Counted from the first letter of the stretch, positions 10,498 through 20,775 are shown. The stretch is DNA of 21,075 nt from Mesotaenium endlicherianum (GCA_009602735.1 WELA01003159.1:192385-213459); one strand, 5' to 3'. The notes: generated from the sequence alone by a model not told the origin. Program-made: numbers and translations.

Positions 10498-12099
10498 ATG
10501 GGAGGACACGAGCCTTGCACTTCTCGGGGCTCGCGAGGCCGGCTTAAGTTATAAATTATACAGGTAATTCATTGGCGTCAAAGTTTCTGCTATAGCTAGA
10601 AAGCCCAAAACTCCACTCCCTGCTGGTTGACGTAACATTCACACTCATATTCACATTGCAATTAGTGTCATCAATTCATCAAGATGAGAAAGCACCAGAC
10701 CCCTCTGCCAGGCGCCAGATGGCGGGATCAGATCAAAACGTGCAACTGAGCACGAAGAAGCACATCTGCTGCTGATCTACAAGTTGTGTCCCGCTTACTC
10801 AAAGGTCAAAGGCCAGCTACCTGAAGCACTACTTAAGCACTACTTGCACAGAAGCAGTTCAGAGCATTGAGTGACCTCTTTGTTTCGAGATCAGTGGGTA
10901 TCTCCTACCTCCACACATCCTACAGCAGGAAGAGTACAGCTTGGCAGCTTGTACTGCTTAGTGCCTCTCTACTAGCAGCCATATCCTATTCTTGTCCCAT
11001 CCGCTGCCTTTCAAAATCAACTGTGGACTCCCAGACTTCAGTAGACCATCGACCCTGCAACCAAGCTGGCAAGCTGCCAGTGCATCTTCCCGTCATCTAT
11101 GATAAACAAGGGGGGGGGGCGGAGTGTGAGAACAATAGTATTTACACGTTCTTGAATGTATCCGCCTGGAAAGTGCTCACTTCTTTCTCCAGCCATCGAC
11201 GCTTCATCACCACAAACTAGTCTCATCTTGGCTCAGCCTTGCACGCTGTTGCCGGCCCCCTTCACCCACCTACTTGAGTCAAAATGAAAAAATGAAGTCA
11301 ATATCAAATATCACACGCGATAGTACCGCATTCTCACAAAGTGAGCGCTTGACCTCCACTCCTGCGTCTGCTTACTCCTGTTGCAATCTAAGGACTCCAA
11401 ACCAACTATGACAAGACTCCAAAGCTGACTTCCTTAGACGTTCTGCGACATGCAGTAGTGCACAAAGTGCCAGGGCAGCATGCTGCTTAAAGCCGTTGCG
11501 CTCTTACCTGAATCCACACTCCTGCAAAAAGTAACTCTTATTTACACAGAGCGATTGTGGTCAAACTCCCCCCTCAACACTTGTGAGGGAGCTTGTCTCC
11601 AAAGCGCAAAAGTACAACACGTACACTCTGCGCGATGCAAGGAAAGATCTGTGGCCCAGCGTATCGACGGGCGTCGGGCACGCCCCGCACGCCAGAAAAG
11701 CGCACACGCCAACACGAGCAAAGCATACCCTTCCTCGCCGCACTCCATACATCCCTTCCCCCCTCACAAGATTCAGAAGTGCAAGCTGGAAGATTTGATG
11801 AGGCAGCGTAGCAAATTTGATCCTTGCCAGCTCAGGCTTCGGGATTTCAAAGCCTGAGGGCTCCGGGTTTATGCTTGAGATAGAAAAACAGGCAGCAGAG
11901 GCACAAAAAGCACGCATCAATGGTGGGTGGGGTCCCCGTGTGTGCTTTGAATTGAAACGTATAACCAAATGGTACGTGCTGCGCTGGTTTAAAATATTTG
12001 AAGGTAAAGAAGGCAAAGAACAAGAGAATGGGAAGACAAGCCGGAAAAGGGGGCCGAGAGGGAGGAGGAGGGGTTGGTGTAGGTGCTGTTTGCACCTCC
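10498..12099. other. region without recognisable genes
   Basis: About 1.6 kb downstream of the expp1-type gene, including its 3' UTR. Features visible are a short tandem duplication of AAGCACTACTT near 10823-10846, a run of ten Gs near 11110, and a perfect 9-bp hairpin (CTCAGGCTT / AAGCCTGAG, loop 10 nt) at 11831-11858. ORFs of 100-150 codons on both strands between 11480 and 12158 overlap each other, have proline- and arginine-rich low-complexity translations and resemble no family I know. Confidence 0.5.
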
Positions 12100-12187
12100 A
12101 ACCCTAAAATGTATACCTTAAAACCTTTGGCCTTGCTCAGTCGTAACCCTAAGCTCACGAAGACACAGAAAGGGGGGTGGCTATAAA
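12100..12187 (+). promoter_or_regulatory. promoter-like cluster: two telo-boxes followed by a TATA box
   Basis: AACCCTAA occurs at 12100-12107 and again at 12145-12152, followed by TATAAA at 12182-12187, all on the plus strand. Further plant telomere-unit matches in the opposite orientation lie downstream: GGTTAGGG at 12345-12352 and TTTAGGG at 12360-12366. In land plants, telo-boxes just upstream of a TATA box mark ribosomal-protein, translation-factor and small nucleolar RNA genes. No such gene product is recognised downstream, so what it would drive is unknown. Confidence 0.35.
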
Positions 12188-12543
12188 CGGCAAGGAGAGG
12201 ACAAAGGCAGCTCTGAGCTCACGATAAGGAGCAGGAGGACGGAAGTTCCAGCGCAGCAGCCAGAGCCGACCGCGCCAGTCAGCTGGGGACACACCTGGCA
12301 CTCGGGCAGAGCGTGCGGCCGACAACAAGCTGACTAACCTCTATGGTTAGGGTCTGGAGTTTAGGGCGAACAGAGATAAGAGCTCAGGTCAGGGACCTCC
12401 TCACTGCGAGACTCATGGCCGACGTGCACGTTAGCGGAAGAGGCGACGAGCAACCGAGTTTGCTGGTGACGCAAAGAAGATAGTGGTCATCCATTACGAT
12501 ATCTAGGTAACACTGTGTCACAGCCACAGCCTATGTGCCCAGC

Positions 12544-12717
12544 CGCGAGCTGGTCCCAGATGTGGGCCTGAGAAGATTGCCTGCGAGCGCGAAGGAGGGA
12601 GAGGCTATCCCTGCTGTTTGCTATATTAATAGGTCCCTGGCCACCCCCAGGCAGAACTATGATGCCAGCAGCCGCCTGCTGTCAGCTGCGCACAGGCTGG
12701 AGTTTGAGGATGTAAGC
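12544..12717 (+). other. possible coding exon of an unknown gene
   Basis: An open frame runs through this segment and beyond it on both sides (12535-12729). It is bounded by an acceptor-like CCCAG at 12539-12543 and ends at a donor-like GAT|GTAAGC. The translation, about 58 residues containing YINRSLATPRQNYDASSRLL, has ordinary amino-acid composition and little low complexity, unlike neighbouring ORFs. It lies about 360 bp downstream of the telo-box/TATA cluster. A short ATG ORF (22 codons) at 12415-12483 could be an upstream part, but I cannot join it in frame using good splice sites. No family is recognised; it may be chance. Confidence 0.18.
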
Positions 12718-14475
12718 AGCGCGAGCTGAAATTGGTGCTGGCCCAGATGGCTTCCTGGAGCAGACTAACACTCTGACTCCTGCTCTCACCTGAGGCGCTG
12801 AGCAAGCAGAAAGCACATCAGCTGGCTGTAAGCGAGGTGGCATATGTAAGTGGGGCAGCATACGTGGTTCAAAGAGGGGCTTTGAGGACTTGAATAGGGT
12901 CTATCTATCATCTACGCATGCATGAAAGGCCTCGGGGCACTGATATATACTCTACAGGCTATAGTGGAAGCAAGAAGACGCGATTCACAAGCATCGAGAT
13001 TGAGATGGCAAGAGTGTCAGGCAATCGGCGCGGTGGATTGTATAAGGGGGAGTAGATGGCCGATCCTCTTCCGGTAACACGAGCTGGGAGGAGATGGAAT
13101 CGCATCAACCTTTTCTTTGGTGGTTCAGAAGAGGCAGTCGAGTAGAAGGAGGCCACCCCTTGGTTGGGGACTGAGGAGCTTTGTAGAATGCTGCTGCTTT
13201 GATCAAGGGTGTTCAGGAGTTGCCAGCAAGCTAAACATGTCTACCAAAGTCACCAAGGCAGGGGTCCACAGGACGATTCAATAGGGCTCTCAGCGTGAGG
13301 TTTTTTTTCTGAAGCTAAGGAGCACACTTAAGGCCTGTGTGCATAATACTCCTTTTGCCAGAAGGTCAAAAATATAGGAGAGTTCCTGTCAGGAAGTGGG
13401 TAACGACTCTGTCACGAAGTTGTCAGGTACACAATTTCGAACAGCCGAGCTTGCACATAAATTGTTTACATGCATTGGAACCTAAGCCCCATATTCCAAA
13501 AGTAAGAGGTGAACTTCTTTGTGTAAATACATATCCAACCATCACAACTGTATCGCCAGATTGACTTCTTCTTTTTTGTGGAGCTCTTCATCACATCTCC
13601 ACCTTCTCTCTACCGGTGGCCCCTACCCCCACCCCCACCACCCAACCCCGCCCCACTTCCTCCTTTCTGCAAACCTTTTACTCTATGCGTGTACGTGTGT
13701 GGCCACGCAGCAAACACGACGAGGTGTTCCTGCTCCCCCCGTTGGCCCAACGTCGTGAAATCGCTCCACAACACACCTCCCATAGCAGGAAGCCTTCTTA
13801 CTTTCTGCCGAGAAGACGGCCCTCGTTTGAGAACCACTTTTATTTTACTACCTTCTTATCACGCTTGATGAAGGTGCAAATGCAGGGGATAGACGAGTTA
13901 TTCAAGCACACGAGGGTGACGCAAGCACACGAAGACGAATGATCTGGCGCTCATTGAGCTCGCTGAGACTTCTTGGCATTTGCCGACGAATTTGTGGTAG
14001 ATCAAATATGTAGTGTGCGGGAAGGTCCAGCCACGCACATATTGCTCTTGGACGCAGCTGCACTCGACTTGCCAGCATGCATTAACTATATTCGGACCAA
14101 TTCGGACATCCCGAAGATAACTGGAGCCGCGTGCATAACAGTAAGCAGATTGATTGAGATGTTAAAAGTGATGAGACTTGGCCTGAAAGTAGTCATCTGT
14201 CAAGTGTTACATCGGACTTCAGCCTAGCTTGAAGTCTCCGATGTACCACGACAAGGGGACAGCTTGCTCCGTTTGCCTTGCTGTTGTACAAGAAACATTG
14301 CTTGCTTGCATGAAGGAGAAGCTTCGTACGCCTTTTGGTGGGTTTTGTCGCATCAACATCATGATTTCGACCAGTAAGCCAGCTCCATGTACGTTCTGGA
14401 GAGAGCAGGGAGGAGACGCATTGCTTCTGTATGAATCACTGCAAGTTCGTGACTGTCATTCCCCGCTACACGAGT
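12718..14475. other. region without recognisable genes
   Basis: About 1.75 kb with only small ORFs. The longest non-repetitive frame (13967-14227, 86 codons, no ATG near its start) ends its best part at a donor-like ACA|GTAAGC near 14139 but matches nothing I know. A C-rich tract near 13620 is listed separately. No tRNA or rRNA signature was seen. Confidence 0.5.
13620..13655 (-). repeat. C-rich tract, G-quadruplex-capable on the minus strand
   Basis: The plus strand carries at least six C-runs of three to five bases separated by one to three bases, as in CCCCTACCCCCACCCCC. The minus strand therefore satisfies the usual four-G-tract quadruplex pattern several times over. No gene is assigned nearby; the lipocalin start lies about 1 kb downstream. 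Confidence 0.6.
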
Positions 14476-14577
14476 ATAAGCACGACATACACTCACAGAA
14501 CACACAGAGAGGCAGCAACTGCCCATAAGCTCGACATATACTCACAGAACACTCACAGAAGAGCAGTATACCTGCCC
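14476..14577 (+). repeat. imperfect tandem duplication, two copies of about 50 bp
   Basis: Copy one (14476-14524) and copy two (14525-14577) both begin ATAAGC.CGACATA.ACTC, share ACTCACAGAACAC and end CTGCCC; they differ by a few substitutions and about four inserted bases. The pair ends about 115 bp upstream of the lipocalin start codon, so it may fall in that gene's promoter or leader. Confidence 0.65.
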
Positions 14578-14693
14578 AGGGACCTCACACACCGAATTGC
14601 ACGCTACAGATTTTCGTAAACTTCATAAGCATCGGTGGCATGAACCTCCTGACGCACGCAGGCAGACAAATTCCAATTCCAGTGTCGAACAAA

Positions 14694-17207
14694 ATGAGAA
14701 CATTTCAGGCCCTACTGCTATCATCTCTGGCATGCTCGGCATGCTTCACATGCCTGGGTCTCGAGACTGGGGGAAGGAAAACGACCACTCCGAATGCGAC
14801 AACATGTGGCGCCCCCACAGGGCCAGCCACATGCCCCACGCCCCAAGTCGTCAACACCGTACAGCTGGACAAGTACGCCGGCCGGTGGTACGAGATTGCC
14901 TCCACCGCCCGCTTCAAGGTGCAGCGGGAGAATGGCCTCATATGCAACCAGGCCAGCTATGGCCTGCAGGCGCAGGCTGAGGGTTCCAACGCCTCCGCCT
15001 CAGTCAGCGTGCTCAACAGCGGCAAGCTCATCGCCGACCCCTTCACCACGAGCGCAGTCGTCTCCATTGCCAGCTCCAACAACGCCATCTGGAGGTCTGT
15101 CATCGCTCCAGAGCTCACGCACACGCACCCCACGACGGCCTGCTGCTGCATGAGTTGCACTGTGGAGCCAGTCCTGGCCCTGGATTGCCTGTTTCTGCCT
15201 CCCTGACCCGCCACGTGGCAGCTTGTGGCCGCTTGTGTGCACCCCCGCTGCAAGAGGGGCTCACACGCTTGTGCCTCTGTCGCATTGTCATTCTGTCTCC
15301 CGGTTGGCCGCTGCCTGGTTGCCACGCGTGGTGCCAGGTGCATGTCGATGGGTGTGCTCCGGCTTCTCGTGGGAATGATCACAACCTCCGGTGCTTCCTT
15401 CAAAAGAGTCATCGCATACGGATCTCTTGTGCTCGTTCACCTTCTGAGGCAGTAGCACGCACAAGAGAAGGAGCACTAGGAGCCCTGAATGTCCGAGAGA
15501 CAGGTGACCTAAATGTATATGAGCTTTGCTGGCCGTCTTTACAATGAGGATGACTGCTCGGTTCTTACCATGCTCCAAGCACGCAAAGCTATGCTCTCTG
15601 TCCCTATCGGGGCCCAGGCTGCAGCATATGGAGGGCGAGAAAGAGAGAGGCTTTTGCGAGCGAGCATGCCTGAGACTGATTAGTGGGACTCCGGCAGCAG
15701 CGCAGCTGCACCTGGTCGTGGCAGCCGGGCAGGCGAAAGTAGACCTGTGGCGGGCTCCACTGGGCTCCTCAGGGGTGTTAAAGAGTGTCTGTGGAGCCGT
15801 ACTTGTACTTGCTACCGCAATTCATGCAGACACGTATGGGCTCGTGTTCACCGCTTGCAATACATTCATATATACATATATATATATATATAACGTGGTG
15901 AAGCTCCACGCCCACACGTGCCTTACTTACTATTCCATCTCTTGATAGTGACCGCCTTCCCTGCACCAGGCATCCGCTGCCAAGTGTCAGTCCCTGGACT
16001 GAGGAGTCCACATAAGAAAATGTGACACACAATCCAAATGGTCAGCTCCTTCTCCCTCCAAAGACCGTAGCCATGATGGTACGTCGAGTCAGCATCTGGC
16101 TACCTCGTTGAACTCAAAAGACGGTACATCAGTGAACTGGCCCTCATGCTGTTGCTCACCTTTCTTGTTCCTTCTTTGCTGCCACCTGTCACCTCCGGCT
16201 GTGGACCCCGCTCCCTCTCACGACTTGGAGAATGCAGGGCAACCACGGCCATAAATGGCAACCTGAGAGGCATCGCTTGCGCCGTGGGGGCCGCCTACGC
16301 ACCCGCTACCAGCGAAGGCCTGGCGATTGACGTGCAGACGCGCGCGCAGGTGGCAGCGGGCCTGGACGCCATCGCGGCGGCGCTGCAGTCCAGCTGGCAG
16401 GCCGTGGAGCGCCTGCAGAAGATCTCCGCCGAGGTGGCGGCCGCCGAGGGCAGGCTGAGCCAGCAGCGCGCGCCAGGTGTCCAGCAGGTCGCCCCTGCCC
16501 TCAACGCCACCCTCGGCGCGCCCCTGAGCGCGGCGTGCGCGCAGATCGGCGAGTCCATGGCCAGGGTGCGCGCGAGCGTCGCCACCGTCACGGACCTGGC
16601 GGTGCGGGCGGGCCTCGACTACGCGTCCGCCTCCTCCTCCACCGCCGGATCGCCGATCGACGGCGCGCGGTCGGCGGTGAACCGCGCCGAGGGGCTCGTC
16701 GCCTACATCGTCGCGGCAGACCGCGCGATGAACCTCACGGCTGCCGTCGATTCTGAGATCGCAGACGTCCGCATCGCAGGCTCGCAGATCCAGCAGGCAG
16801 CGGGGAACGCGGCGGCGACAGCCTTCAGCCTTCCCCTGGGGGGGGTCTACACGCCTGTGCTGGGGCAGGCCACACAGGACCCGCAGGCGCCCGGGAAGCT
16901 CACGGTCAGCTTCCCCCTGTTTGGAGCTGCTCCCAGCGAGCCCAACTACTGGATCATCGGGCTCGATGGCGACGCACGCAAGGGCTATGAGGCGGCGCTC
17001 GTGTACTCGTGCGTCGAGGGCAGCGGGACGCCAGCTAGCGGCGGGTACGAGGAGTCGGCGTACTTTTTGTCGAGAAAGCCCACCCTGGAGCCGGGCACTC
17101 GTCGAAAGTTTCTGGGCCTTCTGCAAGACGGCGGCATCAGCCTGGCATCCGATAATAAGCTACTAGAGACGGAGCAGGACCCCACGCGGTGCGGGTATGA
17201 GGTCTAG
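14694..17207 (+). CDS. secreted lipocalin (apolipoprotein D-like) with a very large helical insertion, two exons
   Basis: Lipocalins are eight-stranded barrels that carry small hydrophobic ligands. Exons are 14694-15094 and 16238-17207 (456 residues), joined in phase 2 across AG|GTCTGT ... ATGCAG|G. Residues 1-22 are a clear signal peptide (MRTFQALLLSSLACSACF), which is why 14694 is preferred over the in-frame ATG at 14640. Barrel signatures are YAGRWYEIAS (61-70), LICNQASYGL (82-91), KLTVSF (354-359), YWIIGLD (371-377), ALVYSC (387-392) and the Arg-bearing AYFLSRKPTL (408-417). Cys47, Cys84, Cys392 and Cys452 match the two disulfides of apolipoprotein D (47-392, 84-452). Between VSVLN (104-108) and VYTPVLGQAT (337-346), where relatives have roughly ten residues, about 225 extra residues occur; 163-330 is Ala-rich and predicted helical. 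The donor GTCTGT is weak, so the junction is less certain than the domains. Exon 2 is much richer in G and C than its surroundings. Neighbouring DHX16 is convergent. Confidence 0.85.
15866..15892. repeat. AT dinucleotide microsatellite in the lipocalin intron
   Basis: A run of alternating T and A, with a single CA interruption, lies in the 1,143-bp lipocalin intron. It is ordinary simple-sequence DNA. Confidence 0.8.
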
Positions 17208-18734
17208 TCTAGGGTTGGCAGTGGCAATTTAAAGTTCTTGTTCTCGATGGAATGACTTTGTTGATCCTGAATCCAAGACTGGCTGTTCACGTTCTCGCGT
17301 TATGTTGGCAACTCTTGGACGACATCGTGCATATATATGTATATATACACACATAATATATACATGTATGTAAGTGAATATATTTTCGCATTTATCCTTA
17401 TCTGACAAGAATGCAATGCATGATGGTGAACGACGGAGCCCCCATGTGTCGGCTTCAAATGGCAGTGGCCTGCCTGCAGTGCGGGACTGTGAGTTGAAAG
17501 GTTGCCTGCTTCACGCGCGTGCATGTGATGCCATCTCGTCACCATGTGATAAGACGTCTCCAGCTCACCAGTATGGAACAGTGCACATTGCAGTCAAGCA
17601 GTGGCGAAAACGCGCAGCGCAATCGATTGGAATGAACTGGCACCTACTGTGAACTTACTATGTGGGTACCCGAGATCCCAGAGCACCATAAAAGGCACCA
17701 TATGTATACTCAAGTTCTTAATTAGAGGTGTACTCTATGTGCTCAAAGGTGATCATTAATATTTGCATTCACGCAGAAAGTGATGGTGCTTTTTTGACAA
17801 ACAGAGGTTCGACCTGAAGTATGTCATTGATCATTTTGATATGCGCCGCAAGTCTGTAAGCATGCGTGCCAAGACAAATTTGGCCCCAACGAGGAGGAAC
17901 ATTAAACATCAAAAGTATGGTGATGTTACGAGCTGCTTAGCCTTCACCCGGTCCGATTCTATCCAGTATAGTGCTGTGTCTTCCCCACGTTATAGAAACA
18001 TTAAGCCAAGGCCAAGAAAGATTGGTCAACCCGCATACAACCCAATGGAGCCCCATACTGCATGACGATGTCTAGAAGCCCACAAGGCAGCAAAAACAAG
18101 TGGAACAATTCCCCAGGTATATGCTGCTGATGCACCCAATTGTTGACCCCTGCAGACCTCCTGGGCAGCAAGTGCTGGATCAAGCCTGGAGCCAAACTCC
18201 GCTTGCAAAAAAAAATACACAAGCAGCTATTTACTTGCTCCTAGCTCCCATGTCGTGCTCCTTACACCCTATTCCAGAGATCTCGAGAGCTTGGTCAAAT
18301 TGGAAGGCGCGAGCATGCAGGGTATGCAGCTGGGATGCAATTTGGCCGCATAAAGGCATAGTGATCTTTCATTTTGAGATCAAAACCCACATGGAGGCTT
18401 GAACCTTTTCATTGCTTGACTAAAGCTCGGCCTGCTTCAGCCGCAAACCAATGCCGCATTTGTACATGGGTAAATGATCAGAGAACACGCCACAGACTGC
18501 TCATTCATTCACCTTTTTTTGTCTCCTCTACACCTGCTCTGCTCCCGTTCTATATGCTCCAAGATCAATTCAAGTGCCCCCCGTCGTCCATGAAACCCAA
18601 CGAGCGCGCTGCCTGCCTCCCCACGTGTTGACAGTGGTGTCCTCAGCCTATCCCGCAGGCACACTTGCTTCCAAAAAAAACTTAAAAGCCCGTGATGACC
18701 ACTCAAAAAAAAAACAACTGCATGTATTGGATCC
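17208..18734. other. convergent intergenic region between lipocalin and DEAH helicase genes
   Basis: About 1.5 kb that must hold both 3' UTRs. Two A-runs near 18206 and 18674, and another at 18705-18714 that is a T-run just after the helicase stop on its own strand, are visible. No canonical AATAAA stands out and no ORF resembles a known protein. Confidence 0.55.
17329..17382. repeat. AT/TG-rich microsatellite downstream of the lipocalin gene
   Basis: Imperfect repeats of TATATA, TATACA and CACACA type start about 120 bp after the lipocalin stop codon, probably in the 3' UTR or just beyond it. Confidence 0.75.
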
Positions 18735-20775
18735 CTAGTCCTTTGCAGCTCGCCCGGCAACTTTGGGCATCTTGCGCGCTCCAGCTGTCTCGCCCCAAAA
18801 CAAGCACAACGATACTCACGCGGTTCAGGAACACAAGCAAGTGTGAACAGGTCTCAGGCTCCGGCTACTGCAGCTCCTGAAGCCGGGGAGAATGGGCTCC
18901 AGCAGCAGGTGTTTCTCCTGAAAACAGTGCGAGGCAATCGCGACGGCATTTCCCATACGACAGAGAAACAATTGCCAAAGAAGCGTAATGAGCGCGCGCA
19001 CGGGGGAGGAGAGGGAGGGGGGGGGGAAGAAGAGAAGGGAGAGGGGGGGTGGATAGGCGCACCATCCTCCACGTCCTTGAGCTTGTAGTAGTGCGGTGCT
19101 ATCTCCACCAGCCAGTCCGGCTGTATCTCTATCACCTGCCAGGTGTCGCAGCGGCACAACACGACAACGAACAAGAGTTGCTATCAGAGCCGAGTTTCGA
19201 CTCCCCACACGGATGTCGGGGCCTGCTGCATGATGCCCAGAGGATGCTGCGCACATGCCAGGCGAGTCCAAGCAGGGCATCATCCCTTCGATGGTTCAGA
19301 TTTCTCCGTCCGTCTCTGCCTCTTTCTACGTAACAAAAACGATCAAAAGTGGGTGTGGCACTCTTGCGGTAAAGCATATGGCCCCAGCCGCAAGCTCCCA
19401 CTGCTTTAAGATTATTTCAGGTTGGTTGGAGTAGTTCTTCTTTTTTTGGATCGGGGAATTAATGCAAGGTATGACGCACGCGCCCACAGTCGGGCCAACT
19501 GCAAGCCACTTGTCAGCGTGCCACATGCTCCTATCTCCCGACAGAACACTCACAGGGAAACATGTGCACACTTTGTCTGGCACAAATTAACATACCCGTC
19601 ACTGCGAGCTGCCCGAAGACTACAAGAGAAACAATCTCTAACAGAAAAATCTAGACTGTGCAGAAGGCACAGTACCTTGCGAGCTAGCTGACAAAAGGAA
19701 CGAGGAGCCATGGATGGATGGATGGACGGAGGGATGGAGAGAGGGAGTAAGGAACCGAAGGAGGAATGTGGGGAGGCAGCAAGCAAGCGAGGCAATGAGC
19801 GAGCGAGGGAGGGATGGGGAGGTGGAGGGTCCAGGCGCAGGCGCGGCACCTGGCGCATGTACTCCTTGGTGGTGAAGACGAGCTCGTGGTACACCACCCA
19901 GCGCGGCAGCACCTGCGCCAGCCCCGAGCTGGGGTGCACGTGCACCGTCTGCGGGTTCTTCACCGTGCGGTACGCGCCGCTCTTCTGCAGCTTCGCCGTG
20001 TGGTAGAAGAAGCCTGCGCGCCGCCCGGCCGCCCGGTCAAACGGACACAGGGACAAGCCGGAGGGGTCAACGGGACCGGCCATGGAGAGACGAACGCATG
20101 AACCATTTGGACTAGCAGACCAACAGACAAATGAATGGACAGGTGGACACACACACGGACAAGGTGGAAAAATCTGCCATCAGGCCATGGATAGGCGGTT
20201 GCGCAGACAGGAGGGAACGGAGGACAGAAAGACAAACGGTCGGGTGAATGAGTGCGGGCGCATCACAACGGCAGGGGGGGCCACCAGGGGTGCAGCTGCC
20301 CACCAGCCCAGCAGCATGTGCCAGTCAGTAGATAGTGATGCCCAGCACAGCCACAACGACACGGTGAAATGTACAGCAGGAGTGTCGCTGCCGCGGGACT
20401 CGTCAGCCGCAAGAGGAAGAGATTGCAGGCGTTTCCATTGAGTCACCGTGTAAGCACGCGGGGGCCCCGGGGGNAAAGCCGTGGGAGGCTGCTTCCAGCA
20501 GGGCAAGAAAGCAGGGCAGGGCAGGGCAGGGCGGAGGGCATGCAGACAAAGAAGAAAAAGAAGGTGTGGGACGGAACAGGCGGCGAGGGCAGGCAGCGAA
20601 GAGCAGAGCAAAGCAGAGCGAAGGCAAGAGCAGAGTGAGGGGAGAGCCGACCGGAGGTAATGGCCTTGCGGATGGCGTCGAGGTCGTGCTCTGAGCTGGA
20701 CGGCTCCACCTCCACGCGCTCCAGCAGCCCCGCCAGCTGGTCGCGCACGTCGCGCGCGCGCTTCATGCTCCGCAC
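18735..20775 (-). CDS. DHX16: DEAH-box spliceosomal RNA helicase, Prp2/DHX16 type, last four exons only
   Basis: DHX16/Prp2 (ESP3 in Arabidopsis) is the ATPase that remodels the spliceosome before the first splicing step, in the nucleus. Exons on the minus strand are 20775-20652, 20013-19850, 19135-19063 and 18784-18735 (TAG at 18737-18735), encoding the C-terminal 136 residues. All junctions keep frame: TCCG|GTCGGC, CGCCAG|GTGCCG and GATG|GTGCGC are the donors and every acceptor ends in CAG. Segments in order are [90 protein letters not shown] and a tail AGARKMPK. These form the C-terminal OB-fold region and the basic tail typical of this subfamily. The helicase core and helicase motifs lie beyond the right edge; the intron ahead of 20775 runs off the window. 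The close DHX8/Prp22 and DHX38/Prp16 relatives have different tails, so the Prp2 assignment is strong. Confidence 0.94.
18998..19052. repeat. purine-rich tract in the last helicase intron
   Basis: A stretch of G-runs and GA repeats on the plus strand (pyrimidine-rich on the gene strand) begins about 10 bp past the donor of the last helicase intron. Several G-runs of seven or more make it quadruplex-capable on the plus strand. Confidence 0.65.
19709..19738. repeat. GGAT tetranucleotide repeat in a helicase intron
   Basis: ATGG/GGAT is repeated several times with one or two mismatches. It lies in the 714-bp intron between exons 20013-19850 and 19135-19063. Confidence 0.75.
20474..20474. other. 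undetermined base
   Basis: The single N follows a run GGGGCCCCGGGGG, so it most likely marks an unresolved homopolymer or hairpin in assembly. It lies within a helicase intron and does not affect any exon called here. Confidence 0.95.
20511..20532. repeat. GCAGG pentanucleotide repeat in a helicase intron
   Basis: About four copies of GCAGG/GGGCA lie in the 638-bp intron between exons 20775-20652 and 20013-19850, followed by degenerate AGAGCA repeats to about 20636. Confidence 0.7.

Noticed and set aside
11561..12158. Overlapping minus-strand ORFs of 151 and 103 codons and a plus-strand ORF of 125 codons
   Set aside because: Low-complexity Pro/Arg/Ser translations, several frames open at once, no splice pattern and no recognised family.
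13967..14227. 86-codon plus-strand open frame with ordinary composition and a donor-like site near 14139
   Set aside because: No ATG near the start, no convincing acceptor and no recognised similarity; kept only as a note.
14640..14693. Upstream in-frame ATG for the lipocalin
   Set aside because: Starting there would put 18 polar residues ahead of the signal peptide; the ATG at 14694 places the hydrophobic segment at the N-terminus.
16218..17126. 302-codon minus-strand ORF
   Set aside because: It is antisense to lipocalin exon 2. GC-rich exons readily leave the opposite strand open; its translation is Arg/Gly-rich with no domain.
17795..17822. tRNA-like B box (GGTTCGA) near 17806
   Set aside because: No matching A box and no acceptor stem can be formed around it.
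19550..20152. 200-codon minus-strand ORF read as one exon
   Set aside because: Only its middle part (20013-19850) is helicase sequence. The frame runs on into introns on both sides, where the translation becomes Ser/Pro-rich from the GGAT repeat.
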